Origin: Clostridiales bacterium
GTDB taxonomy: Bacteria > Bacillota > Clostridia > Saccharofermentanales > Saccharofermentanaceae
Direction: 5' to 3'
Assembly: GCA_017428545.1 (NCBI GenBank)
Contig: JAFRQR010000002.1
Coordinates: 1 to 64,000 of the forward strand
DNA: 64,000 nucleotides
The notes below the pieces were generated by a model. That model saw nothing but the letters and a program-made list of their open reading frames with translations. It ran no database searches and was not told the DNA's origin. A program made the position numbers and the translations under genes. Shown here one piece after another: positions 8,307 through 15,775 of this stretch. Each line of letters starts with the position of its first letter. Position 1 is the first letter of the stretch.

Positions 8307-8335
8307 TACCTTTACTGGTCTGATTCAAAAGAACT

Positions 8336-8399
8336 AAAAAAGAAGTTTTCTTGTGCCTGCACCCGGGAAATCCGGGGAAGCACTTGAAAACTTCTTTTT
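8336..8399. terminator. Long terminator hairpin between thrS and a convergent lipoprotein gene
   Basis: AAAAAGAAGTTTTC pairs with GAAAACTTCTTTTT, enclosing a second stem GTGC/GCAC and a CCCGG/CCGGG tip. The A and T flanks suit termination in both directions. Its plan (TTTC-TT-GTGC, then GCAC-TT-GAAA) recurs at 55798-55871. Confidence 0.85.
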
Positions 8400-8437
8400 G
8401 TATTTCTGATTTGATCTTATATCAGATCATTAACGGA

Positions 8438-9547
8438 TCATGCGTCAAAACCGAAGTCCCAAAGGCCGACTGCCTGGATAAGCTGGTAGTAGCTCTCGGA
8501 AGGATCGGCATTCGGATATACATCGATTCCGGCGATCAGAAGAACGGTTTCATCATAGTACATATAGAAATCGTAGGAATGATTGTCCTCTGTCTTTACA
8601 TTTGAAAGGAAAAGATTAAGAGTGCCCTTGTATGTGTCCTCAATGAGTTCTTCGCAATCCGGTTTCATGCTTCTGAATTGCTCCACATAAGCATCATAGT
8701 CGTCCTTGATGAGAGAAGAATCCTGACTTTCGTAATAGTAGAAGATGAAATCTTCATCATATTCATAATTGCGTTCAAGGTCGTTTCCGTAACGATTTTC
8801 TTCAACTGTGAAACCGAAGTCTTTGAGTACCTGGTCGAGTTCATCACCGACGAGGACCTGATGTACACCGCCGGTAACAGACGATGCGGAAGGATCCGTA
8901 TCGGAAGAAGTAGGTGCCTCTGTGGTTGTTGTCGGTTCTTCTGTAGTTGTGGTAGTCGGTTCTTCAGTCGTTGTTGTCGGATCAGGTTCGATCGGAGACA
9001 GATAGTAATCAAGATCCTCGAATCCGTTAAAGAGAAGATCATATATCGCAGAATCGTCAACGATCTTCCACTCGTCATCTTCACTCTCAAGCGAGACTTT
9101 TACGGTCTTTTTGGATGTTTTTGCCTCTCCGATGGCCTCGATGATGCTGTCTTTATCTGCCTGACCATCGAAATTGTCGAGAACTTTAGAAAGATCAATA
9201 TAATTGACCTTTACTTTCGCCGTGCAGGTGCTGGTCTTTTTCTTTTCTTTGATCTCTGTCTCTTCCACTTCGAGAGAAGCTCTCTTTAAGAGGGTCTTAA
9301 CGATCTCTTCCTCGTCGCCTGTCAGATCAAGATCCAGAAGTTCGGATTCAGGAGCATAATCCTCGATCTTGGAAAGCGATAACTTTTTAAGCTGTTTGCC
9401 GTATCCTTCAAAAACCTCCACGATCTCTTCATCGGCATCGCCGCCATCGTCTTTACCGTCTTTCTTGGAAGACTTGCTTGTGCACGATGTCAGAAGAAGA
9501 GAAAAAGTAAGTAATGCGGATACAAAACTGATAAGTCTTTTTTTCAT
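8438..9547 (-). CDS. Putative lipoprotein with Thr/Glu/Pro stalk
   Basis: The 369-residue product starts MKKRLISFVSALLTFSLLLTSC, a lipoprotein signal (lipobox LTSC). A first domain (about 45-190) is helical and acidic and resembles the DUF4878-like or NTF2-like domains found in secreted lipoproteins. A stalk of repeated TTTTEEP units (about 193-222) follows, then a C-terminal alpha/beta domain of about 130 residues. The function is not known. The start follows GAGGGG. It is convergent with thrS across a shared bidirectional terminator. Confidence 0.75.
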   Translation of the reverse strand: MKKRLISFVSALLTFSLLLTSCTSKSSKKDGKDDGGDADEEIVEVFEGYGKQLKKLSLSKIEDYAPESELLDLDLTGDEEEIVKTLLKRASLEVEETEIKEKKKTSTCTAKVKVNYIDLSKVLDNFDGQADKDSIIEAIGEAKTSKKTVKVSLESEDDEWKIVDDSAIYDLLFNGFEDLDYYLSPIEPDPTTTTEEPTTTTTEEPTTTTEAPTSSDTDPSASSVTGGVHQVLVGDELDQVLKDFGFTVEENRYGNDLERNYEYDEDFIFYYYESQDSSLIKDDYDAYVEQFRSMKPDCEELIEDTYKGTLNLFLSNVKTEDNHSYDFYMYYDETVLLIAGIDVYPNADPSESYYQLIQAVGLWDFGFDA

Positions 9548-9661
9548 ATTTTCCCCTCGTTTCTATTTACTATATAAAAAATAATATAATCTTTACCACA
9601 TAAAAGCAAATGGAAACTTTATAAAATCGCAAAATGCTTCGTATTTTCATTGTATTTTTTG

Positions 9662-9690
9662 TTGACAAGAGCGCAATTAAGAATTATCAT
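9662..9690 (+). promoter_or_regulatory. tRNA-Pro promoter
   Basis: TTGACA (9662-9667) and TATCAT (9685-9690) are separated by exactly 17 bp, and the tRNA starts 13 bp after the -10 box. This is a near-consensus housekeeping sigma promoter. Confidence 0.85.
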
Positions 9691-9703
9691 TTATAAGTCG
9701 CGA

Positions 9704-9779
9704 CGGGGTGTGGCTCAGGTGGTAGAGTGCTTGCTTCGGGAGCAAGAGGCCGCGAGTTCGAGTCTCGCCACTCCGACCA
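9704..9779 (+). tRNA. tRNA-Pro (anticodon CGG)
   Basis: The 76-nt cloverleaf includes an encoded CCA. The acceptor stem is CGGGGTG/CACTCCG, the anticodon stem CTTGC/GCAAG with loop TTCGGGA (anticodon CGG, reading CCG), and the T arm GCGAG/CTCGC with TTCGAGT. It has its own promoter and terminator. Confidence 0.96.
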
Positions 9780-9785
9780 GACGAT

Positions 9786-9819
9786 GCGTCCGATGCCGAT
9801 TGGCATCGGGCGCTTTTTC
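9786..9819 (+). terminator. Terminator of tRNA-Pro
   Basis: A 12-bp stem (GCGTCCGATGCC with GGCATCGGGCGC, one G-U pair) and a 4-nt loop are followed by TTTTT. Confidence 0.93.
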
Positions 9820-9874
9820 TTTATCCGGATTTAACGTATAATCATGATATCTGTTTTGGAAATGGAGAATGCTT

Positions 9875-10648
9875 ATGGATGAGATAATTAACTGGCTTAT
9901 ATCTCCGAAGCCGTATCTTTGCGTGGCAACGGTCATCATCGCCTTAATCGTCTGGTTTGCGCTGCGCCGTTTTATCAATAAGTTGTTTGACAAAAATGCC
10001 GGTAAGAACGGTATTGTTTCTATTCTGGTAAATGTGATCCGTTATTTTCTTATTATCCTTTGTGTTCTTGTGATCCTCCAGATCAACGGCATTAATGTTA
10101 CAAGTGCAATTGCAGGTCTCGGAATTGCCAGTGTTATCGTAGGTCTTGCTCTTCAGGATGCTTTGAAAGACATCATTATGGGTGTCAATATCATTAGCGA
10201 GAACTTTTTCCGTGTGGGAGATATCATCAAGATCGACAACTATTCGGGAAAAGTGGACAGTATGTCTTTAAAATCCACACATATCGTAAATGGTGAAGAA
10301 GGATATGAGATGCATATCTGTAACCGTAATATCGATAAGGTCTATCGCTTGACGGATGTTCTTCCGATCGATATCCCGCTGTCTTACGGTGAGTCCAGAG
10401 AGAAGATAACGAGCGTATTTAATGAGATCGTTAAAGAGATCTCTTCCTGGAAAGAGATCCGTAAAGCGGAGTTTCTCGGGCTTAATGAATATAAGGATTC
10501 CTGCATGATGTACCGCCTCCGGATCAATTGTGCCCCGACACAGCGGGTCGCCGTCAGAAGAAAAGTCCTCAAGAAGATCGATGATACCCTTCAGAAGAAC
10601 GGCATCATTATCCCTTACCCGCAGATGGATGTTCATCTGGATAAGTGA
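9875..10648 (+). CDS. MscS-type mechanosensitive ion channel
   Basis: The 258-residue protein is a small-conductance mechanosensitive channel that opens under membrane tension to release solutes after osmotic downshock. Helices lie at about 13-31 and 50-70, followed by the pore-lining TM3 (SAIAGLGIASVIVGLALQ), then the beta domain (NFFRVGDIIKID) and a C-terminal alpha/beta domain ending MDVHLDK. The start at 9875 is preferred to an ATG two codons upstream because its GGAG lies 7 nt away rather than 1. The gene stands alone after the tRNA terminator. Confidence 0.92.
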   Translation: MDEIINWLISPKPYLCVATVIIALIVWFALRRFINKLFDKNAGKNGIVSILVNVIRYFLIILCVLVILQINGINVTSAIAGLGIASVIVGLALQDALKDIIMGVNIISENFFRVGDIIKIDNYSGKVDSMSLKSTHIVNGEEGYEMHICNRNIDKVYRLTDVLPIDIPLSYGESREKITSVFNEIVKEISSWKEIRKAEFLGLNEYKDSCMMYRLRINCAPTQRVAVRRKVLKKIDDTLQKNGIIIPYPQMDVHLDK

Positions 10649-10718
10649 ATGAACAGCCGCATTTTGGAGTAAGGCAGATATATTTGAAGAAGGTTTTTAA
10701 AGCGGGGAAAAAGGAGAA

Positions 10719-11249
10719 ATGAAAAAGAGTTATATTGTTGCAATCATCATTCTGGGAGTTATCGTTCTCGGCATGCTCGGCTATGGCTGGTATACATCAT
10801 ACGGGCCGGGAAGTGATAAGGCACAGGTGAAAAAGAGGGTAGAATACTGTCTGGAGTCATGCGGCGGAATCAACCATAACAGAAGCACATGGTCGACATA
10901 CAAGCCCGAAGAGACGGATCTTGAACTCGGAACATCTGCAATAAATCTTTGCAGTTATCTTGATAAAGGCGATTTTGAAGATGAGGAGCTCGCGCGTCAA
11001 GCTCTTCTTATGGGCGTCATTTTTGATATCGACGAAGTTAACCGCAGGGATGACACTTACATTGTAACCGTTGAATTGAAGAGAGTAGATGGAACGACCG
11101 GAAAATGCTACTTCATTTTTGACAAGAAATTCGGTTCCTGGGATCTGAATGAATCCTGCCTTGAGAATGCGGTTTATGTCGGCAACGGTTATGGCGGAGA
11201 TAGCGGTGATCTTATGAATCTTGTATTCAGTCTCCTGGAAGCTTTGTAA
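10719..11249 (+). CDS. Membrane-anchored protein of unknown function
   Basis: The 176-residue product has one N-terminal helix (residues 6-24, IVAIIILGVIVLGMLGYGW) and a soluble exported domain of about 145 residues with mixed helix and strand. It contains four Cys (near 44, 49, 68 and 126) that could pair. No family is recognised. The ribosome site is AAAGGAG. It ends before a clear terminator and may share a transcript with the MscS gene 70 bp upstream. Confidence 0.65.
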   Translation: MKKSYIVAIIILGVIVLGMLGYGWYTSYGPGSDKAQVKKRVEYCLESCGGINHNRSTWSTYKPEETDLELGTSAINLCSYLDKGDFEDEELARQALLMGVIFDIDEVNRRDDTYIVTVELKRVDGTTGKCYFIFDKKFGSWDLNESCLENAVYVGNGYGGDSGDLMNLVFSLLEAL

Positions 11250-11273
11250 TCGGCCGAAAAACAGGAAAAAAGC

Positions 11274-11316
11274 AGAGGCTGTCTCTTTCCTTTACGAAAG
11301 CAGCAGCCTCTTTTCT
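11274..11316 (+). terminator. Terminator after the gene at 10719
   Basis: AGAGGCTG pairs with CAGCCTCT across an internal GCTTTC-like loop and is followed by TTTTCTTT. Confidence 0.85.
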
Positions 11317-11331
11317 TTGTTCACAAAGATT

Positions 11332-11345
11332 CGAAATCGATTTCG
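11332..11345. promoter_or_regulatory. 14-bp palindromic operator candidate, copy 1
   Basis: CGAAATCGATTTCG is a perfect palindrome with a central CG step, as in many LacI-family operators. It ends 9 bp before the xylanase -35 box. An identical copy is at 55056-55069, upstream of the DUF4867 gene. Confidence 0.5.
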
Positions 11346-11354
11346 GAAAAATCA

Positions 11355-11383
11355 TTGAAGTTCTTTTTCCTTTCGGATAATAT
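11355..11383 (+). promoter_or_regulatory. Xylanase promoter
   Basis: TTGAAG (11355-11360) and TAATAT (11378-11383) are 17 bp apart. The leader that follows carries a small perfect hairpin (CCGGGA/TCCCGG, 11402-11417) just before the ribosome site. Confidence 0.55.
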
Positions 11384-11439
11384 GGGATAGTAATTAATTA
11401 CCCGGGAGGATTCCCGGCTAGGTAAATGGAGGAATTTTT

Positions 11440-13596
11440 ATGTTGAAGAAGAAGATCGGCGCTATGTTCCTGGCGCTGGCGATGCTCTCTTCCATTGCTC
11501 TGACAGCCTGCAACAGCTCCGACAAAGGAGAGTCTGAGTCTGCAGCTTCTGAGGTTGCTACCGAAAGCGCAACAGAAACTGAAACAGAAACAGAACCTAC
11601 TTCCACGGAGAGTGCTGTTCCCAGCATTATGGAAGACTTTGGCGGTGATGCGATCACTTATGAGCCGCGTGGTGAAGTTCAGCTGGATGTTGAAGATGCT
11701 GATGGTGCGGATGGAAAAGTACTTCACGTTTCCAACCGTACGGAAAACTGGAATGGTGTAAACTTCCCGTGTGACAACATGGCAGGTAACACTATCAATA
11801 TCAAGACTTCTGTTAAGTCTCCGAGTGATCATGTCATCATTTCTCTGCAGTTTGACATGCTCGGAAGCACAAAGTATGAAAATGTCATTCACATCTCCGG
11901 ATGCAAGGATTCTTTTGCAGTCGGTGAAGGTACAACTCCGATCCCGGAGACGGCTACAAACGTATACGTATACGTTGAGAACAGCACGACCGATGATATC
12001 TACATCGATTATATGTATGTAACGATCGAAGGCGATTATTTTGATCCGGCAAATGCCGCTGATGTTGAACTGGTCGATATCTCTTCCTATGAATCCCTGA
12101 AGGATCTTTACAAGGATGACTTCTATATCGGATGCTGCGTTCCGGATTCATTCGTTACAAGCCCTGTAGAAGAGCCGAGAACACTGCTTCTTAATCAGTT
12201 CAACTCCATCACATGTGAAAATGAGATGAAGCCTGAGAACGTTCTTGATGCTGCAACGACTCTTGCTGATCCTGAAAAGTACAACGAGAGCCCGGCACTT
12301 GATTTTACCAAGGCCATCACGATCCTTGACTTTGCTAAGGAAAACAACCTCAAGATGCGTGGTCATACTCTCGTATGGCACTCTCAGACACCGGACTGGT
12401 TCTTCTATGAGAACTACGATACATCCGCAAACCTCGCTAGCCGCGAGCTCATGCTGAAGCGTCTTGAGAACTATATCAAGGGTGTATTCGAATTTGTTAA
12501 CACGAATTATCCGGGTATGTTCTATGCATTTGACGTTGCCAACGAGTGTGTTGACGACTCCAATAATCTGCGTGAGAGCAACTGGACTAAGACGATCGGT
12601 CCGGATTTTCTCGAGTATGCTTTTAAGTATGCAAGACAGTATGCCGGCGATGACATCAAGCTTTTCTACAATGACTACAACGAGTATGACAGTGGAAAGC
12701 AGGATAAGATCATCGAAGTTCTTAAACCGATCGCCGAGGCAGGTAACCTTGACGGTATGGGTCTGCAGTCCCATATCTCCAGCCCGGTCTCCATGGAGAG
12801 ATATATCGGCGCTCTTAAGAAGTATGCGGACGAACTCGGTGTTACGATCCACGTAACCGAGCTTGATGTAAACGCGGTGAAGTCTTCTGCGAACCAGGAT
12901 TATGAGCAGGGTCTGTATTTCCAGAATCTGTTCTCTGAGCTCCTTAAGGCTAAGGCTGAGGGCTATGATATCGAGAGCGTAACGATCTGGGGTCTCACAG
13001 ATGCAGGATCCTGGCGTTCTTCCGATACACCGGTCCTTTTCCGTGGCGATCTTTCCAAGAAGCCGGCATTTGATGGTGTCGTTCTTGCTAAGAAGGGCGG
13101 CGAACTTGAAAAGCCTTCTGACTATGTTGAGCCGCCGAAGGATGACGATCCGTTTGACGATAACTTTGAAGATGGCACATTTGCAGGTTCTGCCCGCGCA
13201 GGTGCTACCGTGAAAGTGGTTGACGGCGCTTACGAAGGCGACAAGTGTGTACTCGTTTCCGGTGCTACGGAGACATGGGATGGTTATGTAGTTAACCTTT
13301 CCCGTTTCCTCGGTAAGAAACTGAAGGTTTCCTTCGCTGTTAAGTCTACAGCTGCACAGGTTTCTTTCAGTGCAGATATCGCTGATCTGTGGCCTCACAT
13401 CATTGAGGTCGATACCACGAGCGGTGATTGGGTATTTGTTGAAGGCGAACTCGACCTGACAACAAATAAGTGGGTACTGCCGACCGGTGAAGTTGAAGTA
13501 CCGGCTGATCTCGATTCTCTCGTTCTTTACTGGGAGACCCAGGATTGTACAGATGATCTCTATATCGATGCAGTTCATATGGAGGTTGTCGGATAA
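11440..13596 (+). CDS. Cell-surface GH10 endo-beta-1,4-xylanase with two CBM-like domains
   Basis: The 718-residue lipoprotein cuts the beta-1,4 backbone of xylan. It has a lipoprotein signal (lipobox LTAC, Cys24), a Thr/Glu stalk (about 40-58), an N-terminal beta-sandwich resembling CBM4/9/22 (about 62-195), the GH10 barrel (about 210-550) and a second CBM-like sandwich (about 565-718). GH10 motifs are clear: MKPENV, RGHTLVWHSQTPDWF, FDVANE with the acid/base Glu369, and HVTELDV with the nucleophile Glu474. The start follows GGAGG. The enzyme should be tethered to the cell, favouring capture of xylo-oligosaccharides. It is a single-gene unit with its own promoter, candidate operator and terminator. 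Confidence 0.95.
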   Translation: MLKKKIGAMFLALAMLSSIALTACNSSDKGESESAASEVATESATETETETEPTSTESAVPSIMEDFGGDAITYEPRGEVQLDVEDADGADGKVLHVSNRTENWNGVNFPCDNMAGNTINIKTSVKSPSDHVIISLQFDMLGSTKYENVIHISGCKDSFAVGEGTTPIPETATNVYVYVENSTTDDIYIDYMYVTIEGDYFDPANAADVELVDISSYESLKDLYKDDFYIGCCVPDSFVTSPVEEPRTLLLNQFNSITCENEMKPENVLDAATTLADPEKYNESPALDFTKAITILDFAKENNLKMRGHTLVWHSQTPDWFFYENYDTSANLASRELMLKRLENYIKGVFEFVNTNYPGMFYAFDVANECVDDSNNLRESNWTKTIGPDFLEYAFKYARQYAGDDIKLFYNDYNEYDSGKQDKIIEVLKPIAEAGNLDGMGLQSHISSPVSMERYIGALKKYADELGVTIHVTELDVNAVKSSANQDYEQGLYFQNLFSELLKAKAEGYDIESVTIWGLTDAGSWRSSDTPVLFRGDLSKKPAFDGVVLAKKGGELEKPSDYVEPPKDDDPFDDNFEDGTFAGSARAGATVKVVDGAYEGDKCVLVSGATETWDGYVVNLSRFLGKKLKVSFAVKSTAAQVSFSADIADLWPHIIEVDTTSGDWVFVEGELDLTTNKWVLPTGEVEVPADLDSLVLYWETQDCTDDLYIDAVHMEVVG

Positions 13597-13620
13597 TTCC
13601 GGACAAACAGATTTATCAGA

Positions 13621-13653
13621 AGGAGCCGTGTCTTCGGATGCGGCTCCTTTTTT
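13621..13653 (+). terminator. Xylanase terminator
   Basis: AGGAGCCG pairs with CGGCTCCT around a UUCG-containing tip and is followed by six T. Confidence 0.93.
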
Positions 13654-13739
13654 CTATCGGAGCCATCTTGTTATGCTATACTTGATGTATCGGTGAAAAG
13701 TGCTTTTCACGGAGTAAGGAAGAAGTAGGTGGTCGACAA

Positions 13740-14243
13740 ATGAGTATCTGTGCAATTGTTGCCGTAGATGAAAACTGGGGGATCGGAAATAAAGGTGAGC
13801 TCTTGATCAGCCTTCCGGAAGACCAGAAACAGAATTTCAAAGTAAAAACACTGGGACATCCTGTTATCTACGGGAGAAAGACACTTGAGACCTTTCCCGG
13901 CGGGAAGCTCCTTCCGGGGCGGCCGAATATCATCCTTTCCCGAAATCCGGACCTGAAAGTAGAAGGCGCGATCGTTATGCATTCGGTGGAAGAGGTGCTC
14001 GAATATGCCCGAAAGGATCCGAAAGAGACCTTTTTCATCATCGGCGGAGCGCAGATCTATGAGCAATTCCTGCCATATTGTGATACATGCGTCATATCTA
14101 AGATACATAAGGCATTCGAAGCAGATGCGTTTTTCCCGAATCTTGATAACCTCAAAGAGTGGAAGCTGCTGAGCCGCGAAGCCACCGTGAACTCGGTAAA
14201 GGGCGTAAGCTTTGCAATATGGACGTATACGAGATCTGAGTGA
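13740..14243 (+). CDS. folA: Dihydrofolate reductase
   Basis: The 167-residue enzyme reduces dihydrofolate to tetrahydrofolate with NADPH. Typical motifs are ICAIVAVDENWGIG at the N-terminus, the active-site acidic residue in LPEDQ, GRKTLETFP for NADPH binding and FFIIGGAQIYEQFLP. Length is normal. No thyA is next to it, unlike in many Firmicutes; it stands alone between two terminated units. The ribosome site is TAGGTGG. A promoter is not clear in 13654-13739. Confidence 0.95.
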   Translation: MSICAIVAVDENWGIGNKGELLISLPEDQKQNFKVKTLGHPVIYGRKTLETFPGGKLLPGRPNIILSRNPDLKVEGAIVMHSVEEVLEYARKDPKETFFIIGGAQIYEQFLPYCDTCVISKIHKAFEADAFFPNLDNLKEWKLLSREATVNSVKGVSFAIWTYTRSE

Positions 14244-14259
14244 AAAAACGGTATGTAAA

Positions 14260-14362
14260 TATGCACAATTGGCGTGTGTGCAACATGCACAAATAAAAAC
14301 GTTTCGCCATGTGCAAACTCTACAAATGCGTTGTTGACTCGTCATGGGGCGAAAGTTATAAT
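14260..14362 (+). promoter_or_regulatory. Strong promoter with iterated motif and inverted repeat
   Basis: TTGACT (14334-14339) and TATAAT (14357-14362) have a 17-bp spacer. Upstream, three similar 9-mers (TATGCACAA at 14260, CATGCACAA at 14283, CATGTGCAA at 14308) recur every 23-25 bp. An imperfect inverted repeat (TTTCGCC-ATG near 14302-14311 and CATGGGGCGAAA at 14344-14355) brackets the -35 box. This suggests a regulated, strong promoter for the HPr-like gene. Confidence 0.7.
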
Positions 14363-14436
14363 GTGCTTGCAAGGTTAGGAAAGACCTTGAAAAGAAAAGA
14401 AGGAAATAACTCATTTACTTAAAGGAGGTAGTCACC

Positions 14437-14703
14437 ATGAAGGCTTTTAACATGAGCAATGTAGATGTTCACCAGTTTATGCAGGCATTGGATTCCTGTT
14501 CCGGCGATGTAATGCTTATTACCGATGAGGGTGACAAGTTCAATCTCAAGAGCAAACTGAGCCAGATCACAGGTCTGATGAAACTCATCGAGGGCGGTAA
14601 GCTTGTTGATGCGAAGATCTACTGCTCCAACCAGGAAGATGAAGCTCTGCTTTTCAGACTGAATCTTTTCGGAACAGTTGAAGATGTCGATCATATCGGC
14701 TGA
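14437..14703 (+). CDS. HPr-like protein lacking the phosphocarrier histidine
   Basis: The 88-residue protein aligns by eye with the phosphocarrier HPr: an FNLKS block near residue 35 matches the NLKS regulatory-serine segment (Ser46 of HPr), and DEALLFRLNLF matches the last helix. At the position of the catalytic His15 it has Ser7, so it should not carry phosphate in sugar transport. This is the pattern of Crh and other HPr-like regulators, where Ser46-type phosphorylation controls carbon catabolite genes. The alignment is an inference. It has a very strong ribosome site (AAAGGAGGT), a near-consensus promoter and its own terminator, so it is probably abundant. Confidence 0.6.
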   Translation: MKAFNMSNVDVHQFMQALDSCSGDVMLITDEGDKFNLKSKLSQITGLMKLIEGGKLVDAKIYCSNQEDEALLFRLNLFGTVEDVDHIG

Positions 14704-14757
14704 TCTTCGATGAAAAGGTAGGATCTTCTGATCCTGCTTACTAATCAGTAACTCAGA

Positions 14758-14789
14758 AGGAGTTGCCGCAAGGGCAGCTCCTTTTCTTT
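14758..14789 (+). terminator. Terminator of the HPr-like gene
   Basis: AGGAGTTGCC pairs with GGCAGCTCCT (one G-U) around a short GCAAG-type loop, followed by TTTTCTTT. Confidence 0.9.
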
Positions 14790-14854
14790 ATATTTTCTTA
14801 GTACATTTAACTGCTTTTACAGTTATAATGTCATGGTAGGAGGTAGTTCGGGGT

Positions 14855-15718
14855 ATGATAAAAGAACTGAAAGCAAATTTTTACAGGATCTTGCGATCTA
14901 AGTCTTTTATTGTGATCTGTATCCTTATTTTTGTCGGCGCAGTTTTTTCCGCACTGGAGATTAAAATGATTGCCGACAATCCCGGGGACTGGATCGGTTA
15001 TGTTGAAGAAGCAATGGCCGGAGCAACCGAATCATCAGAATCTGTAGCGATAAATTACGAAGATGCGTCAGCATCGGCGGCTGTCTTTACCACGAATATT
15101 ATAAATCTCGGTGAAGTTGACAATCTGACAGGCGTTATGCGTATGACATGGTGTGTCGATCTTATTTTTTTTCTGCATTGCATATTTATCGCATTATTTA
15201 TTTCCGCCGAGTATAAGTCGCATTTTCACGTCAATCATTTCTCTTTAAATTCCAGCCCGGTATTCATCGTGCTGATTGAGTGGATCTCTCTCATGATCAC
15301 TGTAGTGGCCGTTGAGCTTATCGCTTATGGGATCGCAATCGGGATTTCCGTACTGATTTGCGATTCATTCTCTTTATCTGATGTCGCAACCTTCGTCAAA
15401 TACGGGGTTCTCATGATGGGTGTCATGATCGTATATGCCTCATTTGCGTTCATGATGGCATATCTGCGTAGGGCTGCAGCACTTTCGATCGTTTTAAGTT
15501 CTCTATTTGTTTTCGGTATTTTGGATTTTATTTGTGGTTTTGCTTCTGTATGGATCAGTTTTGTGCAGTATTTCGCGCTGAATAATATATTCACTTCCAT
15601 TGCTTATGGTCATTACGGCTCGATCAATTACGCTTTTGAAGTGGTTGTGATCCTCTTTTATCTTGCTGTTTTTCTCGGCATTCCGCTTATTGTTGCATCG
15701 ACCCGTGATCCGTACTAA
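14855..15718 (+). CDS. ABC-2-type membrane permease (orphan)
   Basis: The 287-residue protein has the plan of ABC-2 permeases: a cytoplasmic amphipathic start (MIKELKANFYRILRSKSF), a first membrane helix, an extracellular loop of about 60 residues rich in acidic and small residues, then five more helices. Such permeases export lipids, antibiotics or peptides with a separate ATPase. No ATPase gene is adjacent, so the partner must be encoded elsewhere, or the protein has another role. The ribosome site is GGAGG; a TATAAT at 14824-14829 with a poor -35 may be its promoter. Confidence 0.7.
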   Translation: MIKELKANFYRILRSKSFIVICILIFVGAVFSALEIKMIADNPGDWIGYVEEAMAGATESSESVAINYEDASASAAVFTTNIINLGEVDNLTGVMRMTWCVDLIFFLHCIFIALFISAEYKSHFHVNHFSLNSSPVFIVLIEWISLMITVVAVELIAYGIAIGISVLICDSFSLSDVATFVKYGVLMMGVMIVYASFAFMMAYLRRAAALSIVLSSLFVFGILDFICGFASVWISFVQYFALNNIFTSIAYGHYGSINYAFEVVVILFYLAVFLGIPLIVASTRDPY

Positions 15719-15775
15719 GAACAGTTCTTTTGTGGTATAATAATATGTCACGAAATTGCGTTCTTAGGAGATTTT

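Noticed and set aside
12148-13578. A 476-codon minus-strand frame opposite the xylanase gene
   Set aside because: The plus-strand xylanase has full family motifs; the antisense frame has none and no ribosome site.
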